Source of the DNA: Bacillus sonorensis NBRC 101234 = KCTC 13918
Lineage (GTDB): Bacteria; Bacillota; Bacilli; Bacillales; Bacillaceae
Direction: 5' to 3'
Assembly (NCBI RefSeq): GCF_001592005.1
Contig: NZ_BCVZ01000001.1
Location: forward strand, 124,001 to 188,000
DNA: 64,000 nt
The translations under genes were made by a program, and so were the position numbers. Of the stretch, positions 21,372 through 29,116 are shown piece after piece. The first letter of the stretch is position 1. Every line of letters starts with the position of its first letter. The notes under the pieces are model-generated. The model searched no databases. It was given only the letters and a program-made list of their open reading frames with translations, and had not been told where the DNA came from.

Positions 21372-22394
21372 CTACTGAACCGCCTTTTTTTGTTTGAAAA
21401 GCAAGTACAAGAAATAAGGCACACCGAAAATGGCAAGGAGGATTCCCGCGGGAACCTCTGACGGCTGAAACAGCAATTTCCCGGCAAAATCGGCGCACAG
21501 CACAAGAAACATCCCGATTAAACCGCTGAGCGGCAATGAATAGCGATGCAGCACTCCTGCGAGTCTTCGAGAAATATGCGGAGCGATCAAGCCCACAAAA
21601 CTCATGCTCCCGGATATCGATACACAGGCGCTGATAATTCCGACACAGGCGATGAGCAGCACCGCTTTTTCAAGATTGGAAGAGACCCCGAGGCTCTTCA
21701 CGGTATCTTCGTGAAAACGAATGGTATCAAGAAGACGGCTCTTGGCGAGAAGAAACGGAATCAGCAGCAAAAACCACGGCAGGGCGGCTTGAATATACGC
21801 CCAGTTGGCCGAGCCGATGCTCCCGTTTTTCCAGACCATCGCCATTTCATAATCGTTCGGATTCATTTTCAATGACAAATACAAAGACACGGCACTGAAG
21901 CCCGAATTAATAGCGATCCCCACAAGAATGATCCTGCCGGAATCAAGGTTTCCCCCGTGCCAGGCAAACATAAAAATGAACGCGGCTGCCAAAAGCCCTC
22001 CGATCAGGCCGAAAAAGGGCATCCCCATCGCTGCCAGGAGATTCGCTGTTTCCGTCTGCCCTTGAAATATCAGCATATAGCCGACGATTGCGGCTCCGGC
22101 TCCCGCGTTAATTCCCAATATTCCCGGATCAGCCAGTCCGTTTCTTGTCACCGCCTGAATCACGGCGCCGGCAATTCCAAGCCCAAGACCGACCAGCCCG
22201 GCGGTTACGATCCTTGGGAGCCTTAAATCAAACAGGAGAATGCTGTACTGCTCATTCGGATTGATTTGAAAAAGGGTGGAAAACAGTTCCGAAGGATCAT
22301 CAATCGAGAACGCCCCCATCGTGATGCTGGCATAACACACCGCAAGAATCAGGACAATCAACACGGTGTAGATGACTGCTAGTTTTTTAGGCAT
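21372..22394 (-). CDS. feuC: Fe-bacillibactin ABC transporter permease FeuC
   Basis: A 340-residue FecCD-type permease with about nine to ten hydrophobic helices. Conserved stretches include DLRLPRIVTAGLVGLGLGIAGAVIQ, RNGLADPGILGINAGA and FVGLIAPHISRRL, the cytoplasmic coupling region that meets the ATPase. The start overlaps the feuB stop by eight bases, showing tight coupling. No ATPase gene is in the cluster; in B. subtilis FeuBC use the separately encoded YusV. Confidence 0.93.
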   Translation of the reverse strand: MPKKLAVIYTVLIVLILAVCYASITMGAFSIDDPSELFSTLFQINPNEQYSILLFDLRLPRIVTAGLVGLGLGIAGAVIQAVTRNGLADPGILGINAGAGAAIVGYMLIFQGQTETANLLAAMGMPFFGLIGGLLAAAFIFMFAWHGGNLDSGRIILVGIAINSGFSAVSLYLSLKMNPNDYEMAMVWKNGSIGSANWAYIQAALPWFLLLIPFLLAKSRLLDTIRFHEDTVKSLGVSSNLEKAVLLIACVGIISACVSISGSMSFVGLIAPHISRRLAGVLHRYSLPLSGLIGMFLVLCADFAGKLLFQPSEVPAGILLAIFGVPYFLYLLFKQKKAVQ

Positions 22395-23391
22395 GCTGTT
22401 CCCCTCCTTTTCTTTTAATCAAGTAGAGAAAGAAAGGAACGCCGATGATGGAGGTGACGACTTCAATCGGTGTCTCAAACGGATAATTGATCAGCCGGCT
22501 TGCAAGATCAGCCAATGTCAGAAAAACGCCGCCGATGATGCAGGAACAGGGAATCAGCCGGCTGTAGTCCGCCCCGACGAGAAAACGGGTGATGTGCGGA
22601 ACGACCAGCCCGACGAAGGCGATTTTACCCGCCAAGGCGACGGAACTGCCCGTAAGCAAGACCACCGCCGCCATCGCCAGGAACTTGACGGCTTTCTTCT
22701 TCTGTCCGAGACTTTCAGAAATATCTTCCCCCAATGATAAAGCGGTCACTTTTTTGCTGAGAGAAATAGCAAGGATTATCCCGAGCATGAAAAAAGGGAC
22801 CGCGTATGTCAGAAGATCCGGGTTCAATTGGTGCAGTCTCGCGCTGTACCAAAAGCTGAGATCCTGGGAAATTTGAAAATAGACCGACATCGCCGCTGAC
22901 AGGCTGCTGAGCAGCATGCTTGTAACCGTGCCGATGATCGCGAGCTGAACGGGCATAAAGCCGTTTGGAATCACCGATGCAAGGCCGAAAACAAGCCCTA
23001 CACCGACAGCGGATCCGAGAAACGAATACCCCATCATCTCAAGAGCCGATGAATGCGGAATCAATACCATCAAAAGCGTAATGATAAATGCCGAACCATC
23101 AGAAACTCCCATAATCGACGGTGAAGCCAAATAGTTGCGGGTAATTCCTTGCATAAGCGCCCCCGAAGCGGCGAGCGCCGCTCCGATCAAGAGGGCGCCA
23201 GCCGCGCGCGGTAGCCGGGAATGCCAGATAATCTGGTGGTCTGTGTTTTCCGGGTCAAAATGCAGAAGCGCCGTATACACAGTCTCCCAATCAAGCTGCT
23301 TTGCTCCGATGCAGACGGAGAGAAAAACGGACAATACAACGGCAAACGGAGCAGTGATTATAATGATACGTGTCATTCGCTTTGAGTGCAT
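22387..23391 (-). CDS. feuB: Fe-bacillibactin ABC transporter permease FeuB
   Basis: A 334-residue FecCD-family permease, partner of FeuC. Landmarks: SRLPRAAGALLIGAALAASGALMQ, RNYLASPSIMGVSDGSA, and FVGLVVPHITRFLVG. Multiple membrane helices throughout. It begins 19 bases after feuA. A poor ribosome site and the 8-base overlap with feuC point to coupled translation of the two permeases. Confidence 0.93.
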   Translation of the reverse strand: MHSKRMTRIIIITAPFAVVLSVFLSVCIGAKQLDWETVYTALLHFDPENTDHQIIWHSRLPRAAGALLIGAALAASGALMQGITRNYLASPSIMGVSDGSAFIITLLMVLIPHSSALEMMGYSFLGSAVGVGLVFGLASVIPNGFMPVQLAIIGTVTSMLLSSLSAAMSVYFQISQDLSFWYSARLHQLNPDLLTYAVPFFMLGIILAISLSKKVTALSLGEDISESLGQKKKAVKFLAMAAVVLLTGSSVALAGKIAFVGLVVPHITRFLVGADYSRLIPCSCIIGGVFLTLADLASRLINYPFETPIEVVTSIIGVPFFLYLIKRKGGEQHA

Positions 23392-23410
23392 AAAGAAATA
23401 CCTTTTCTGT

Positions 23411-24367
23411 TTAGTCTTGTGTCAATTTTTCCGTCGCCGCTTTCAAGAATTGTATTTTGCTCCATGCTGTTCCTCCCTGTGCAAGCGGATCGACAGCATT
23501 GACGAATACATGATCTTTTTGAACCGCCGAGATGCTTTTCCAAATCGGATTTTTCTCTAGATCTTTCAACGCATTCGGCTTATCTGCATTCTCATCGTCG
23601 GAGAATTGGACAAACATGTAGTCCGGATTCATTTCACTCAATTTCTCCAATGAAATCAGCTCCTGGGTTTTAGCCGCTTTCACTTCATTTGGTGCGGTGT
23701 AACCCAGCTCACCGTATAACGTTGAATTGAAAAATACGTCTTTAGGATAAATGAACACATTTCCCTGTCTGATTCTGATGACCAGCGCTTTTGTATCTTT
23801 TGCGGTTTTTTCAAATTTGGCTTTTGCTTCTTTCAGATCTGTTTCATAGTCTGAAATGATTTTCTTTGCTTGATCTTCTTTTCCCGTCAGTTCAGCCAGC
23901 AGATTCAAGTTGTCTTTCCAGTGGGAAGAGACGTGGGACACAGGAATCGTAGGCGCGATGTTATCAAGCTTTTTCACCGTTTTTTCAGGAAACTTTGTTG
24001 ATGCTAAAATGACGTCAGGCTTAAGCTGAAGGATTTTTTCCAAATTCGGCTGTGTTTTTTCGCCAACAGCTGTTGCTTTATCGGTGATGCTCTTGAATAA
24101 TTCCGGGAATTTTCCGGAAAAGGAAATCGCACCGACAGGATGAACATCAAGAAGCTTTGCGTCTTCCATTGATTCAACGCTTCCGGTAATGACGATCTTT
24201 TCAGCCGGGGCTTTTACCTTGTATGTATGGCCGAGATATTCAATACTCTTCTCTGCTGAGCTGCTTCCGCTTTTGGCAGTGTTGCCAGCCGCTTCTTTTT
24301 GGTTTCCGCATCCTGCTGCTGTTAAAGCCAGAAGCAGAATAAATAGACATATAGAGACTTTTTTCAT
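23411..24367 (-). CDS. feuA: Fe-bacillibactin binding lipoprotein FeuA
   Basis: A 318-residue substrate-binding lipoprotein. The signal peptide ends in the lipobox TAAGC with the lipidated cysteine at residue 20, followed by a flexible Ser/Lys linker and a siderophore-binding fold (IVITGSVESMEDAKLLDVHPVG near the start, LKPDVILASTKFPEKT, YMFVQFSDD, KIQFLKAATEKL at the end). It captures ferric bacillibactin outside the membrane and hands it to FeuBC. First gene after the Fur/Btr-controlled promoter. Confidence 0.95.
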   Translation of the reverse strand: MKKVSICLFILLLALTAAGCGNQKEAAGNTAKSGSSSAEKSIEYLGHTYKVKAPAEKIVITGSVESMEDAKLLDVHPVGAISFSGKFPELFKSITDKATAVGEKTQPNLEKILQLKPDVILASTKFPEKTVKKLDNIAPTIPVSHVSSHWKDNLNLLAELTGKEDQAKKIISDYETDLKEAKAKFEKTAKDTKALVIRIRQGNVFIYPKDVFFNSTLYGELGYTAPNEVKAAKTQELISLEKLSEMNPDYMFVQFSDDENADKPNALKDLEKNPIWKSISAVQKDHVFVNAVDPLAQGGTAWSKIQFLKAATEKLTQD

Positions 24368-24390
24368 CTATTGTAACCCCCTGATTTAAT

Positions 24391-24405
24391 TGATAATAAT
24401 TATCA
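24391..24405 (-). promoter_or_regulatory. Fur box of the feu operon
   Basis: TGATAATAATTATCA, a perfect 7-1-7 palindrome, 24 bases upstream of feuA and spanning the expected transcription start. Confidence 0.93.
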
Positions 24406-24411
24406 ATTAAA

Positions 24412-24417
24412 ATTATA
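24412..24417 (-). promoter_or_regulatory. -10 element of the feuA promoter, no recognisable -35
   Basis: A perfect TATAAT on the minus strand with no acceptable -35 hexamer 16-18 bases upstream (TGGTGT at the 17-base position). That is what an activator-dependent promoter looks like, and Btr, encoded directly upstream, is the expected activator in the B. subtilis scheme. Confidence 0.6.
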
Positions 24418-24457
24418 GGTAAGCCTCTTTGATAACACCATGGACAATATCCGGCAA

Positions 24458-26053
24458 TTAAAATGGATTTTTTCCGGACAGGAGCTGAACGGTCTGCCGA
24501 ATGGTCCGTTCATGGCTGCAGGCGGTGTATTCACGCCAAGGATCTGACTGGATTTGATAAACCCGCTGTTCACGCACGGCCTTTAGATCCTGCCAGGCGG
24601 CCGTTTGCTGAAGCTCTTGATAAAATGCGATCGTTTCGGGTTCTTTGTAAATGAAAATCATGATGCAATCCGGCTGATAAGCCGCGATGCTTTCCAATGA
24701 AACCGCCTGATCTGTCGGTTCATTCAAAGAAACGGCAGACTCAAAACCTAAGTCTCCAAAGAAAACATCCCGGACAGAGCGATTATGGGCGAGATAAAAT
24801 TCGTGCTTATGCAGGCGCAAAAACAAAAAACTGTACTGTCCGCAGACCGGCTGAAGCGCTTTTTTTGCCGACTCCGTCTGCCGCTTATAGGACGTGAGCC
24901 ATTTGCGGGCTTCCGCTTCTTCTTCCACATGGGAGGCGGTCAGCATGAAATGCGTCCTCCAGTCTTCCTGTGAAGGCAGATAGACGACATCTGCGATCCC
25001 ATTTAAACGCTCCCGTTCTTTTTGCGAAATGCTGTCCATGCTGATAATCAGTTCAGGAGCAGATTGGGACAAGATGCGCAGATTTTCTTCCCATGGCTCA
25101 TCAAAGCGGTAGGCGCTGAGGTGAACCGGGATATCAGCGGCATACTGTTTGTAGTAATAGGACGTCCATTTCGGATGCAGCGAAGCCGCATATGGAATCA
25201 AGTGCAGCGGAATAAGCTGCCCAAGCGTGTTTTGGCCGTAGACGGCAAGCTTTCTGCGCCTTTTCCTCATGTAAACGGTCGGCGACAAACCGGTATGCTT
25301 TTTAAATGTCCGGCTGAAATAAAATTCATCCTGATAGCCTGTTTGGCTGGCGATTTCCCTCAGCTTGTAGCTGGCCTTGGCCATCAGCTGCTTCGCTTTT
25401 GTCATCCGTGTTTCGGTTATGAACTCTGTTACGCTTTGTCCATACAGTTTTTTGAAGGTTTCGCTATAATGCTTGGCACTGATTCCGGCCATGTGTGCAA
25501 GCTGATCAAGCGTGATGTGAGCATCCGAATGGTCCTCAATATATGCTTTCGTTCTGGCAATGGCTGATGAGGTATCCTCCGGATGAAACAGCTTTGCCGA
25601 GCAGATCTCGTACAGAAGCTGCTGCAGTTCAATCTGGCATTTCATTTCCTGAAGCGCGGAGGAAGCCGGCCATAATGACGAAAGCTCCTGAAGACGTGCG
25701 GCCAGATTCCCGACGGAATGGACGTTCATCATCTGAAGGTCGGAGAAGAGGCCGGGGTTTGTGTCAGGTTCAAGCGTTTGCCGGCCTTCTTCGTATACAT
25801 ACGCGTGCATCCGGACGAGATACACGCTGATTTCATCACAGGAGGCCGTAATCCCGAATGTTTCATAAGGAGGGCAAATATAGAGCGTTTCTTTTTGCAG
25901 CGGTCTGCTTTCCGCTTTAATCTCGACCCTTCCCTCCCCTTTCATATGAAAAATAAAGACGAACGAATCGGCAAGCTGCTGTTCATTTGGAAGGTCCCCG
26001 GTTTTTTTTATATGATCAATTTGCAAGAGACGATAAAAGTAAGAGGATTTCAT
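24458..26053 (-). CDS. btr: AraC-family bacillibactin-responsive activator Btr
   Basis: A 531-residue regulator with an unusual three-part layout: an N-terminal cupin-like region (about 20-140), an AraC double helix-turn-helix in the middle (about 165-265; ITLDQLAHMAGISAKHYSETFKKLYG and LREIASQTGYQDEFYFSRTFKKHTGLSPTVY are split by a linker) and a C-terminal FeuA-like binding domain (about 280-530). This is the architecture of B. subtilis Btr (YbbB), which senses ferric bacillibactin directly and activates feuABC. Start taken at MKSSYFYRL, 8 bases after AAGGCGG. Ninety bases separate it from feuA. Confidence 0.93.
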   Translation of the reverse strand: MKSSYFYRLLQIDHIKKTGDLPNEQQLADSFVFIFHMKGEGRVEIKAESRPLQKETLYICPPYETFGITASCDEISVYLVRMHAYVYEEGRQTLEPDTNPGLFSDLQMMNVHSVGNLAARLQELSSLWPASSALQEMKCQIELQQLLYEICSAKLFHPEDTSSAIARTKAYIEDHSDAHITLDQLAHMAGISAKHYSETFKKLYGQSVTEFITETRMTKAKQLMAKASYKLREIASQTGYQDEFYFSRTFKKHTGLSPTVYMRKRRRKLAVYGQNTLGQLIPLHLIPYAASLHPKWTSYYYKQYAADIPVHLSAYRFDEPWEENLRILSQSAPELIISMDSISQKERERLNGIADVVYLPSQEDWRTHFMLTASHVEEEAEARKWLTSYKRQTESAKKALQPVCGQYSFLFLRLHKHEFYLAHNRSVRDVFFGDLGFESAVSLNEPTDQAVSLESIAAYQPDCIMIFIYKEPETIAFYQELQQTAAWQDLKAVREQRVYQIQSDPWREYTACSHERTIRQTVQLLSGKNPF

Positions 26054-26343
26054 AGAAAAAACCGCCTTTCTAAAAAACCAACGAATGTCAGATTCATACA
26101 AAAACACACCCTTGCATGGTACAATCGGCAGGGCGCAAAAACCAAAACTACCAGCGAACGGGGTGTATTCATATAAACGTATGTCTACCGACTACTATAA
26201 CACACCGGAAACCCGCAACCTTGCACGATTCCCTCTAAAAAACGCTTCCAATTCTTAAAATATATCATTTTTATTCAAAAATACTCTATTGTAGTGTATA
26301 AATAAATAGGAATTTATATTACCTTCTGGAAGGCGTGACATAT

Positions 26344-26730
26344 ATGATGATGACTGAAAGGCTGAGGAATTCTCTCAATACCGTTTCAAAATGGGGGAAA
26401 ATAGCCGCAATTTTTACTATCATTACGGGGGCCTTCACTGCGCTCTGCGGACTGCCGGTATTTTTGATAGGAGCCGTGCCTGGAGTACTTTTGATTTTTT
26501 CAGGCATTTATTTATTAAAATCAGCCAGCGCGGCTGCACAGATGAATAAAGAACTAGCAGAAGAACCGCACGAACTTCTAATGGAAAACTACGCGAAATT
26601 TATAAAATGGCAAGTGTATTATTTGGTGGCGAATGTTGTGCTTGTCCTATTGGGAATCATTCTCTTTATGATTTTCTTTTTCATTGGGATGGCAGCCGGT
26701 TTAAGCGAAACTCATTATTACTACGAATAG
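26344..26730 (+). CDS. Small membrane protein, DUF5362-like (position of ywnC)
   Basis: About 128 residues with two N-terminal hydrophobic segments (about 20-60) and a long C-terminal one (about 92-118) ending in AAGLSETHYYYE. Start codon is uncertain: a GTG at 26335 and three tandem ATGs at 26344-26350 follow GGAAGG; the first ATG is chosen. By gene order it corresponds to B. subtilis ywnC. No function can be assigned. Confidence 0.75.
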   Translation: MMMTERLRNSLNTVSKWGKIAAIFTIITGAFTALCGLPVFLIGAVPGVLLIFSGIYLLKSASAAAQMNKELAEEPHELLMENYAKFIKWQVYYLVANVVLVLLGIILFMIFFFIGMAAGLSETHYYYE

Positions 26731-26733
26731 GGT

Positions 26734-26781
26734 GTCAAAAAGGCCTTTTTCGGGAAGCTTCCCCGTAAAAGGCCTTTTGAC
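26734..26781. terminator. Bidirectional terminator
   Basis: Long near-perfect palindrome with GTCAAAA...AAGGCCTTTT on the left and AAAAGGCCTTTTGAC on the right. It can stop both the gene at 26344 and convergent ywnB. Confidence 0.88.
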
Positions 26782-26783
26782 GT

Positions 26784-27425
26784 TTATTGAGCTTCGCCCA
26801 CAACCGTAAACCGTTCATTGATATGCTCGCCACTCTCAGCTTCGTCCACAACCGCAATGGCGTAATCTGCATAGCTGATATAGCTTTCTCCCGCCGCATT
26901 GACGATCACGTTTTCTTGTCCTTTTTTATAGGCTCCCGTACGTTTTCCTTCAGGATTGAAAAACGCCGCCGGGCTGATGAACGTCCATGTCAAACCGCTT
27001 GATTTTTTCAGATCCTCCAAGTTCTGCCCCTGATTTTTTGCCGTCGGCAAGTACTCTTTAGGGAAATCAGGCGTGTTGTACAGCTGAGCTGTTTTTTCCT
27101 CATCAACATAAAGGCTTCCCGCCCCTCCGACAACAATTAATCTTGTTTCCGGAACCTGCTGGAACAACTCGATCAGCTTTCTTCCCGCTTCAACATGAAG
27201 ATGCTCCTGTCCCGGCGCCGCGCCAAACGCGTTGACCACGACATCAAGCCCTTTTACATCCTCAGGCTGAAGCTCGAATACGTCTTTTTCAATAACGGCC
27301 GCACCGCTGCCGGAGACTTTGGATGCATTTCTGACAATCGCCGTTACTTCGTGCCCCCTTTCTGCCGCTTCCTTTACAATCAGTCTGCCTGCTTTGCCGC
27401 TGGCTCCGATAATTCCGATTTTCAT
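26784..27425 (-). CDS. ywnB: NAD(P)-binding NmrA/SDR-like protein YwnB
   Basis: A 213-residue atypical short-chain dehydrogenase fold protein. The dinucleotide motif GIIGASGKAGRLIVKEA opens the protein; LIVVGGAGSLYVD and FISPAAFFNPEGKRTG are typical of the YwnB/YhfK/NmrA group. Start at MKIGIIG after GAGGT. An Rrf2 regulator gene (ywnA) lies directly upstream on the same strand, and a near-identical 19-bp palindrome stands before both genes, so ywnB is very likely a YwnA target. Relatives are linked to redox or electrophile stress; substrate unknown. Confidence 0.85.
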   Translation of the reverse strand: MKIGIIGASGKAGRLIVKEAAERGHEVTAIVRNASKVSGSGAAVIEKDVFELQPEDVKGLDVVVNAFGAAPGQEHLHVEAGRKLIELFQQVPETRLIVVGGAGSLYVDEEKTAQLYNTPDFPKEYLPTAKNQGQNLEDLKKSSGLTWTFISPAAFFNPEGKRTGAYKKGQENVIVNAAGESYISYADYAIAVVDEAESGEHINERFTVVGEAQ

Positions 27426-27448
27426 GTTCATAACCTCCATTTTCGTTT

Positions 27449-27467
27449 TGTAACAAATAAAGTTACA
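27449..27467 (-). promoter_or_regulatory. Palindromic operator before ywnB (probable YwnA site)
   Basis: TGTAAC, 7 bases, GTTACA: a perfect inverted repeat 24 bases upstream of the ywnB start. The same arms and spacing recur at 27919-27937. Confidence 0.7.
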
Positions 27468-27475
27468 TGTTGGCG

Positions 27476-27507
27476 GTGAAAAATCATCTCTTGTTTAAAA
27501 GAGATGA
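27476..27507 (-). terminator. Terminator overlapping the end of ywnA
   Basis: CATCTCTT / AAGAGATG stem followed on the minus strand by five Ts; the stem includes the last codons and stop of ywnA. It would partly insulate ywnB from ywnA transcription. Confidence 0.6.
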
Positions 27508-27902
27508 GATAATATGTCTTTAAGCGATTTGCTGGCCAATTCATTTTCCATTGCCTTCTGTACGCTGTGAAAGGTTTCATCCAGCGTGGATTGAATCCGT
27601 TTTCCAACCGGACAGTCCGGATTCGGCTTTTCATGGATTGCAAATAGCTCTTCCTGACTTTGAACTGCCCGATAAATATCCAGCAGAGAAATGTCTGCAG
27701 GATCCCTTTTCAGACTTGCACCGGCGACACCGGGCCGCGACGTCAGGATGCCCGCTTTTTTCAGCATGCTGATCATGCGTCTGATCACAACCGGATTCGT
27801 ATTGACGCTTCCTGCAATTATGTCTGAAGACACTTGCTCCCGCGGATTTGACGCGATTAGAGATAGAATATGAATCGCAACAGCAAGACGGCTGTTTACC
27901 AT
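27495..27902 (-). CDS. ywnA: Rrf2-family transcriptional regulator YwnA
   Basis: A 135-residue Rrf2 protein. The winged helix-turn-helix spans about residues 1-60 (SRLAVAIHILSLIA, VNTNPVVIRRMISMLKKAGILTSRPG) and is followed by the DISLLDIYRAVQ segment. Only one cysteine is obvious (PNPDCPVGKR, about residue 96), so it is not an Fe-S Rrf2 such as IscR; a thiol switch is possible. A strong promoter with the palindrome over its -10 suggests self-repression. Confidence 0.9.
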   Translation of the reverse strand: MVNSRLAVAIHILSLIASNPREQVSSDIIAGSVNTNPVVIRRMISMLKKAGILTSRPGVAGASLKRDPADISLLDIYRAVQSQEELFAIHEKPNPDCPVGKRIQSTLDETFHSVQKAMENELASKSLKDILSHLF

Positions 27903-27918
27903 ATGCTTTCACCACCGT

Positions 27919-27937
27919 TGTAATTATTTTAGTTACA
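27919..27937 (-). promoter_or_regulatory. Palindromic operator over the ywnA promoter
   Basis: TGTAAT, 7 bases, GTTACA (plus-strand reading), one base off a perfect repeat and matching the site before ywnB. It covers the ywnA -10 hexamer. Confidence 0.7.
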
Positions 27938-27954
27938 GGACGTCTTTTTGTCAA
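27926..27954 (-). promoter_or_regulatory. Promoter of ywnA
   Basis: On the minus strand TTGACA (27949-27954), 17-base spacer, TAAAAT (27926-27931); transcription would start about 16 bases before the ATG. Confidence 0.75.
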
Positions 27955-28072
27955 CTCTTTTACTATACTTTATTTTTCACCGGACCGGGAACTTTATTTC
28001 ACGAAAAGATCCGGAGGTTCGCGAAACTTTTTTCGTTCGGGCTCGTACCATATGTTGAAAGGAGTGTGTTTG

Positions 28073-28453
28073 ATGAAGGACATCGCTGAGGGAAAAGCGG
28101 CCATTGAAAGCCGGCTCGAACCGGATGAAGAGGTGAAAGCGGCCATTTCCTGCACCTATAATGCAAAAATATCAGTAAACTATTCACCGTATAGAGGCCT
28201 GCTTGCCGCAACCGGAAAACGGCTGCTCTTTTATTCTTCTCTTTTCGGAGCACCATTCTATCTCGACATGCCTTATCCCGCCATTTCATCTTTCCGCATT
28301 GGGAAAGGGCGGTTTTTTGGGGGCGAGCATATCATAGTGATGAACAACGGGGAACAGGAAGCATTTCGTTATGATGCGGGATGTGATTCTTTGGATGCAT
28401 TTACCGAAGCCGTACAGCAATTCAGAGACGGGGCGCCGCCTGCGTCCGGATGA
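28073..28453 (+). CDS. PH-domain protein (YokE-like bacterial PH fold)
   Basis: 126 residues resembling small bacterial PH-like domains: AISCTYNAKISVN...RGLLAATGKRLLFYSSLFGAPFYLDMPYPAISSFRIGKGRFFGGEHIIVMNNGEQEAFRY, followed by an amphipathic C-terminal helix (DSLDAFTEAVQQF). The open frame runs further upstream but the ATG at 28073, 8 bases after AAAGGAG, starts the plausible protein. No membrane segment. Role unknown; no operon partner on its strand. Confidence 0.75.
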   Translation: MKDIAEGKAAIESRLEPDEEVKAAISCTYNAKISVNYSPYRGLLAATGKRLLFYSSLFGAPFYLDMPYPAISSFRIGKGRFFGGEHIIVMNNGEQEAFRYDAGCDSLDAFTEAVQQFRDGAPPASG

Positions 28454-28504
28454 GCGGATAACCCGCTCCCCTGCAAACGGCGAGAATGAATGAATCCCGG
28501 ATGT

Positions 28505-28984
28505 TCAATTGTTGATTTTATACTTTTCCCCGTACCTCAGCACCTTGTAGATTGCCATCCCGTCAGAAAGGTGATTATCGGAATAACGCACCGGAATAAG
28601 CGCAAAAAACACATAATAGGTCGAAAAATAAACGAACTGGTATAAAAAAATGTTTTCCGACAATATGTCTTTCACTATCAGCGTATTCACGATAAAAATG
28701 GATGCTAAATTAAAGATGGATCCCCCCGCATAAATCAGCGCGTTTGAAACCCGGTTGTCATATTTTAATTCTCCATAATTGCAAAACGAATCCATAAAAT
28801 AAATGCTCCTGATCTGAACGGGCCCTATTTTCACCAGTCTTTTGCCCATGCCGATCTCAAGGGAAGCTTTGCCCCCGAAAACGAGCGCCATAAAGCTGTG
28901 GCCCAAGACATGGAGGATAGATACTGCGGGGAAGACGAGCAAAAAAGACCAAAAAAATTTTGTGATATCCTCGAGCCCGAACAT
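28505..28984 (-). CDS. Membrane protein resembling M50/site-2 proteases but lacking the catalytic Glu (position of ywmF)
   Basis: 159 residues with three or four hydrophobic segments. The first contains HVLGHSFMALVFGG, spaced like the HEXXH zinc motif of intramembrane M50 proteases but with Val in place of Glu. A later ALIPVRYSDNHLSDGMAIYKVL segment resembles the second M50 motif with its conserved DG. Length and position fit B. subtilis ywmF, an uncharacterised membrane protein. If the relationship is real it is probably a non-proteolytic member; the similarity was judged by eye. A 12-bp inverted repeat lies upstream. Confidence 0.7.
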   Translation of the reverse strand: MFGLEDITKFFWSFLLVFPAVSILHVLGHSFMALVFGGKASLEIGMGKRLVKIGPVQIRSIYFMDSFCNYGELKYDNRVSNALIYAGGSIFNLASIFIVNTLIVKDILSENIFLYQFVYFSTYYVFFALIPVRYSDNHLSDGMAIYKVLRYGEKYKINN

Positions 28985-29011
28985 CCAATCACCCTTTCTG
29001 CTTCACTTGGA

Positions 29012-29053
29012 ATGTTTTAAAAGACATTTCCTCCTGCGCTCCTTTTAAAACAT
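29012..29053 (-). repeat. Perfect 12-bp inverted repeat upstream of the ywmF-like gene
   Basis: ATGTTTTAAAAG (29012-29023) pairs with CTTTTAAAACAT (29042-29053) across an 18-base loop. On the minus strand the loop carries AGGAGG and an ATG opening a 12-codon frame that ends just before the start codon of the next gene. Confidence 0.65.
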
Positions 29054-29086
29054 ATGAATGTGTCAGCTGCCGCCGCTTCCAAATGA

Positions 29087-29116
29087 AAAAAGGAAGCAAA
29101 CTCTGTTTACTTCCGG
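29087..29116 (-). terminator. Minus-strand terminator
   Basis: Stem GGAAGTAAAC / GTTTGCTTCC with one mismatch and a short loop, followed by six Ts on the minus strand. It shows that a minus-strand transcript, perhaps from the moaA side, ends here. Confidence 0.7.
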
